NCBI GenBank assembly: GCA_900618425.1 | Contig: UZAN01061117.1 | Coordinates: 1 to 10,183, forward strand | DNA: 10,183 nt | Direction of reading: 5' to 3' | DNA from: Echinostoma caproni | Taxonomy: Eukaryota; Platyhelminthes; Trematoda; Plagiorchiida; Echinostomatidae | The notes under the pieces: generated by a model | What the model saw: only the letters and a program-made list of their open reading frames with translations | Databases searched by the model: none | Told to the model about the DNA's origin: nothing | Shown here: piece after piece, positions 6,745 to 10,183 of the stretch | How positions within the stretch are numbered: the first letter of the stretch is position 1 | How the letters are laid out: each line of letters starts with the position of its first letter | Translations under genes and position numbers: made by a program

Positions 6745-7310
6745 TCTTTTTTCCTTTGCTATTGAAATCAGACTTATGTGGTTGGAACAGGCGTTGCGAC
6801 AGCCCTTCTTGTAGATGGGTGTGACAATCGATTCTCCCCATGTGTGGGGTACACTTTCAGTTTCCCAGATCTTTGAGAACAATCACGATTTCTCTTACGA
6901 GTGCATCTTCATCATCTTGAAAGAGGGCAGGTGGCAGGCCGTCTGATCCAAATGCCTTATGGCGTTTCAGCGCTTGGAGTTCCTTTCGGATCTCCGCTTC
7001 TGTGGGCGGTCCCGAGGGCCGTGGCCAGGGTGCACTTTCAAGAGAGCTGCTTGGGGCAGCCAGCGCGGGGGGCTGGTTAAACTGCGATGTGAAGTGCTCC
7101 GCCCAGCTTTCCAATCGTCGGTGAAGGCTGTTTACTAACGTGCCATCTACTTCGCAGATTGTTCCACTAACGCACTGTCTTTTGGGGCCTGTAGCACGGA
7201 TGAACTGGAATAGTTGCCGGGTGTTTCCACACCTAGCCGCTGATTCCATCTCCTTTGCACGTAGCGTCCACCAGTCCNCTCTCTGTCGTCTCTCAAACTC
7301 TTTGTGAGTT
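6745..7310 (-). pseudogene. RTE/CR1-like reverse transcriptase, N-terminal part, truncated and frameshifted
   Basis: Minus strand, continuing the endonuclease at 7317-8170. The linker WWTLRAKEMESAARCGNTRQ (near 7230-7270) leads to FQFIRATGP, then LESWAEHFTSQFNQPP and the RT entry motif LKRHKAFGSDGLPPALF (near 6925-6970). After a one-base loss near 6877 the frame changes and continues with KIWETESVPHTWGESIVTPI and YKKG, the fingers region, then a decayed NHISLISIA near 6755-6780. After that, homology to reverse transcriptases stops and unrelated codons run to 6691. The catalytic palm is absent, so the element is 3'-truncated or interrupted. Another frameshift lies beside the N at 7278. Known role of the family: target-primed reverse transcription. 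Confidence 0.8.
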
Positions 7311-7316
7311 TACGCT

Positions 7317-8170
7317 TCAGGAGAGGCGCTGTTCATTGTACTCGTGGTCTGCCGGGATAGCCCGGCGCGCGTCGAGGAGTCTGAGAGAGTTGGAGGAGAC
7401 CCATTGATTTACAACTCGGCGGGTTAGGCCACAACTATGTAAACCGGCTGATTGTATTGCTTTTCGGATGGTTGTCCAGTGTTGATCTACGATACTTGGT
7501 GGGGTAGCAGTTAGCCTTGCGGCCAACTCGTTTTGATAAACGGCCAGTACGGCCGGGTCAGAGAGCTTGACGATGTCGAGCTGTTTGCATCGCATCTTTT
7601 TGCGGCCACCAAATAGCATAGTCAACTTGGCACAAACCAGTGCGTGGTCGGAGTCCAAGCAGGTAGACCAATACGAACGGCAGTCTTTCACACATAATCT
7701 CCATCTATAGCTAGTAGCTATATGGTCAATCTGACTTCACATCTGTGCTGAAGAGAGGTTACGCCAAATGGTGAGGTGACGCACTGAGTGTCCGAAGTTC
7801 GTGCTAACGAGGAACAGACCGTGTTCTGAGCATATGCTAAGAAGTTTATCCCATTATCTGAACGACAGCTATCAAGGCCATGGCGGCCGCCAAGGTAGAA
7901 CTCATCGGGTGACAGACGACCAATGCGTGCATTTAGGTCTCCGACCAGGATCACGATATCCTTCTTGAGTGCGATAGGGTCCTCGGAGACGCGCAGTTGA
8001 AACGCTTATTTGGGATCGGAATGAGACGTTAATTGGATCACTGAGCTCGGATCCTGAATGCGTGTTTCCGAGAGGCAACACCCATCAACCTCTAGACTTT
8101 CGAGCGTACGAACCAAAGCTGCTTGTTATCCTATACGCATTAGGTTTCTAACGTTGAGCGAAGCCAGGTT
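7317..8170 (-). pseudogene. APE-type endonuclease and linker of the same element, with internal deletion
   Basis: The minus strand begins FNLASLNVRNLMRIG near 8125-8170, the usual EEP start. An in-frame TAA follows, then QAALVRTLESLEVDGCCLSE and TRIQDPSSVIQLTS (8020-8080, carrying the SETR-type Glu motif), a second TAA, and FQLRVSEDPIA. It then jumps directly to DIVILVGDLNARIGRLSPDE (about 7910-7965), skipping roughly a hundred residues found in the homologous copy at 1735-2345. GDLN keeps the catalytic Asp and Asn. A frameshift near 7850, a TGA near 7742, and then SQIDHIATSYRW, KDCRSYWSTCLDSDHALV (with the catalytic SDH) and a linker to 7317 follow. The order matches the family, but the copy cannot encode an active nuclease. 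Confidence 0.85.
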
Positions 8171-8686
8171 GAACGCAGAGTGAGGTCGGAGAAATGGAAC
8201 GGCCGGCTTCGAAAAACAAGGCAATGCCGAGACAGAGGAGGATAGCGGCGAGTTACAACATGAACCTACGTCAGTGGAACTATTCCAGATGGGACATAGT
8301 GGAAAAATGGTGGTATTTTGTTGGGGTCGGGTGGAAGGGTTGTGTGCAGATTTTAAGAGAGAGCTTTTGCATGAGTTTAAGATTCTGAGACATGTGTAAA
8401 AGTGTAAGTTCATAAGTCCATGGTTAGATTGTGGGCGTGGTACTACCCGGTTGCCCAGGTCGAAGTAGAGGGTTTTCTTAGGGGCCCCTACCCGGAGCCT
8501 TTGGTTAAAGAACCTCATCCACAAGGCAGTGAGATGGAGTAGGGAGTCCACGATTCTCTGGGAGCCGGTGACTGGGGAGTCAGTTCATACGCCTATCGAA
8601 TGTGGCCAACTATCCGGGGTACCCAGATTGCCCTTGAGCCGCGCACTTGCCGGTGAACACCACGGTGGTCAACTTCAAAGGTTAAC
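8171..8686 (-). mobile_element. 5' leader of the endonuclease/RT element
   Basis: Upstream of the endonuclease start on the minus strand the frame stays open back to 8551, but the predicted residues (serine-, leucine- and proline-rich) show no domain, so it is probably an untranslated or weakly coding leader. From 8686 to about 8450 the sequence is clearly more GC-rich than the flanking AT-rich DNA, including the near-palindrome CCACCGTGG (8661-8669). The leader begins immediately after the repeat tail of the neighbouring element, which supports a 5' end at about 8686-8690. No promoter motif was identified. Confidence 0.5.
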
Positions 8687-10183
8687 TTATATTGTATTGT
8701 ATTGTAATAACGTCTGCAAACATGAAGCCCACATTTCAGTTAAAAAATATACAGTTTGGAGCAAGAGAGAAAATGAAAAGAACAATGAAAAATGAGATTT
8801 AAGTTCCAAAACTCTTAACCAATTCTGTGAAAACCTGTTCTTGTTAACAAGAATACGTGCTAAAGAGGGTACTGTGGAGTTACGATAAATGTTTATTCTA
8901 AAGGGAACACATTGATATTGTGATCTAGTTGAGGGATGGGAACAACAGGAAGTTAGGTCAGCATGTAGCGGATGTGTGCAGTCGATGAGAATCTTATGCG
9001 CAAACTTTTCACATGCATTCAAATGACGTTCGCATAGGTTAGTTATCAACTCCTTTAGTGGGATTGAAGAGACACGGCTAATGATAGTCATTCCACGTTG
9101 AAGCAAATTAAAACCTTTCTTAAGGAGGTTGGGAAAAATAACAGGTGAAAAATAAAGTAAAACAGGGAAGACACACTGATACACAAAGTTGGAAATAATC
9201 GATTGTGGAATACGCAACTGACGAAGTTTACGGATATGAAATGAAAGTGGTTCAAGCTTACTGACGATGTGTTGAATGTGAGAGGTCCAGTGAAGATTAG
9301 TATCAATCAAAACGCCCAGGTATTTAATACAGTTTACCCGGGATACTGGTTTGGAACCAATCGATACCGGCTCAGATGGGAAAGAAGAGCATGATAGTGT
9401 AAAGAGACATTCGAAGAATTTGGAGGGATTAAGAGATAGGCCCGATGTAGCGGAAAACCGTTGGGCGTTATCCAAGTTGTCAGAAAATTGTGAAAGACCA
9501 GAAGAGTCAGAGATGGCCTGACACAAGACCACATCGTCAGCATACTTGAAGATAGATGTAGGGGCGCAAGCACTAGTATACGTAGAAAATAAGTAAGGGG
9601 AAAGAACTGCGCCTTGAAGTACTCCAGAGTTGTTCAACAACGGTTTGGATTTCTTTCGACCTAACCTGGTACACTGAGTTCTCCCGGAGAAGTAATCGGC
9701 AAGCCAAGCTAATAACTGTCTACGATAACCAAAGGTCTCTAGTTTATGAAGAAGAAGGTAACGGGGAATAGAATCAAAAGCAGATGAGTAGTCCAGAAAC
9801 ACACAACGAACAGATTTCGCAGTCATTCAAGGATTTAGTAATTTTATGTAAAACTGGGGGAAACTGCATCCAGAGGGCCTGTTTGCTTTATAAGCAAACT
9901 AAAGAGGATCATATGGGACATCAATAGAGGACTGAATGCGCTTAATAACAACACGTTCTGATAGCTTAAGTCCAACGGAGGTTAAAGCAGTAGGACGAAA
10001 GCGTTTGGTTAGAACGTTTGAATAGAGGATTTGGGAATGGGAACAATTGTTACTGGTTTCCAACAGTCTGGTATAGAACAGGTTTTTAAGGAATTGTTCA
10101 AAAATGATGTGAATATTTCACTAAGAGAATAGGCTCCATATCTCAGAAGGGAAGATGAAAGACCATCGGGACCAACACTGCAC
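8687..10183 (-). pseudogene. Perere/CR1-like reverse transcriptase, near-complete domain but interrupted; 5' end outside the window
   Basis: The minus strand encodes a non-LTR reverse transcriptase. Near the window edge it begins VGPDGLSSSLLRYGAYSLSE, then SIPDCWKPVTIVPIPKSS (fingers), a frameshift near 10020, and RPTALTSVGLKLSERVV. Two in-frame stops follow (TAG at 9899-9901, TGA at 9827-9829), then a 379-codon open frame from 9826. That frame has motif A FLDYSSAFD (residues 10-18, Asp12), motif B GVLQGAVLSP (68-77), the catalytic YADD (95-98; 9533-9544) and a thumb with IKYLGVLIDTNLHW. Conserved C-terminal blocks FPVLLYFSPVIFP and LNACEKFAHKILID end near residue 320. The segment between motif B and YADD seems a few residues short. 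The last roughly 50 codons are 3' UTR-like and run into the ACAAT tail, so the original stop is probably lost. Any endonuclease would lie beyond 10183. Catalytic residues are preserved, yet the copy is not translatable as a whole. Confidence 0.85.
8691..8708 (-). repeat. Pentanucleotide 3' tail of the Perere/CR1-like element
   Basis: Plus strand ATTGTATTGTATTGTAAT, that is, tandem ACAAT units on the minus strand. It lies at the expected 3' end of the reverse transcriptase element read leftward from the window edge. Short tandem tails of this kind are typical of CR1-type retrotransposons, which end in microsatellite-like repeats rather than poly(A). Confidence 0.75.

Noticed and set aside
1..10183. 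Bacterial features such as operons, CRISPR arrays or insertion sequences
   Set aside because: No ribosome-binding-site-led gene series, spaced direct repeats or transposase found; the content is typical of a repeat-rich animal genome.

Overview
The window looks like nuclear DNA of a parasitic flatworm, most likely a digenean trematode. Three things point there. First, non-LTR retrotransposon remains occupy more than half of it and resemble trematode CR1/Perere-like and RTE-like families. Second, a tRNA-headed, SINE-like unit carries a type I hammerhead ribozyme fold, the architecture known from the schistosome Sm-alpha family. Third, there is a probable protein gene with introns of only 32-41 bases, a size class known from schistosomes. 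The genus is not determined. No bacterial operon, CRISPR array, rRNA or intact tRNA gene was seen. Single N bases occur at 1221, 2141, 6672 and 7278.

Layout. 1-870 holds no recognisable gene and is partly the 3' flank of a retroelement. 871 to about 1735 (minus) is the C-terminal half of a CR1/Jockey-like reverse transcriptase. From about 1735 to 2345 (minus) it is joined directly to a degraded APE-type endonuclease of what looks like a different family. 2345-2711 (minus) is an open frame leading into that endonuclease. 2712-2894 (minus) is a protein-like open stretch of unknown nature.

The middle, about 2850-6610, is probably host gene territory on the plus strand. Candidate exons with GT-AG boundaries run from 2899 to 4019, with the most convincing core at 3300-3731. 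A second chain whose three exons link in one phase lies at 5614-6417, with a further exon at 6468-6607. The predicted pieces are rich in hydrophobic segments, as in a multi-pass membrane protein, but I do not recognise the family. The hammerhead SINE lies on the minus strand at about 4195-4405, between candidate exons.

The right end is again retroelements on the minus strand. From about 6745 to 8686 there is an endonuclease/RT element with an internal deletion, several frameshifts and a truncated RT. From 8687 to the window edge there is a Perere/CR1-like RT that keeps an intact YADD box and a 379-codon open frame, but has two in-frame stops and a frameshift upstream. The pentanucleotide tail of this element directly abuts the 5' leader of its neighbour. 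All recognisable elements lie on the minus strand, antisense to the proposed host gene, and none appears able to move by itself. All splice sites and the ribozyme fold were found by eye, without alignment or folding software.
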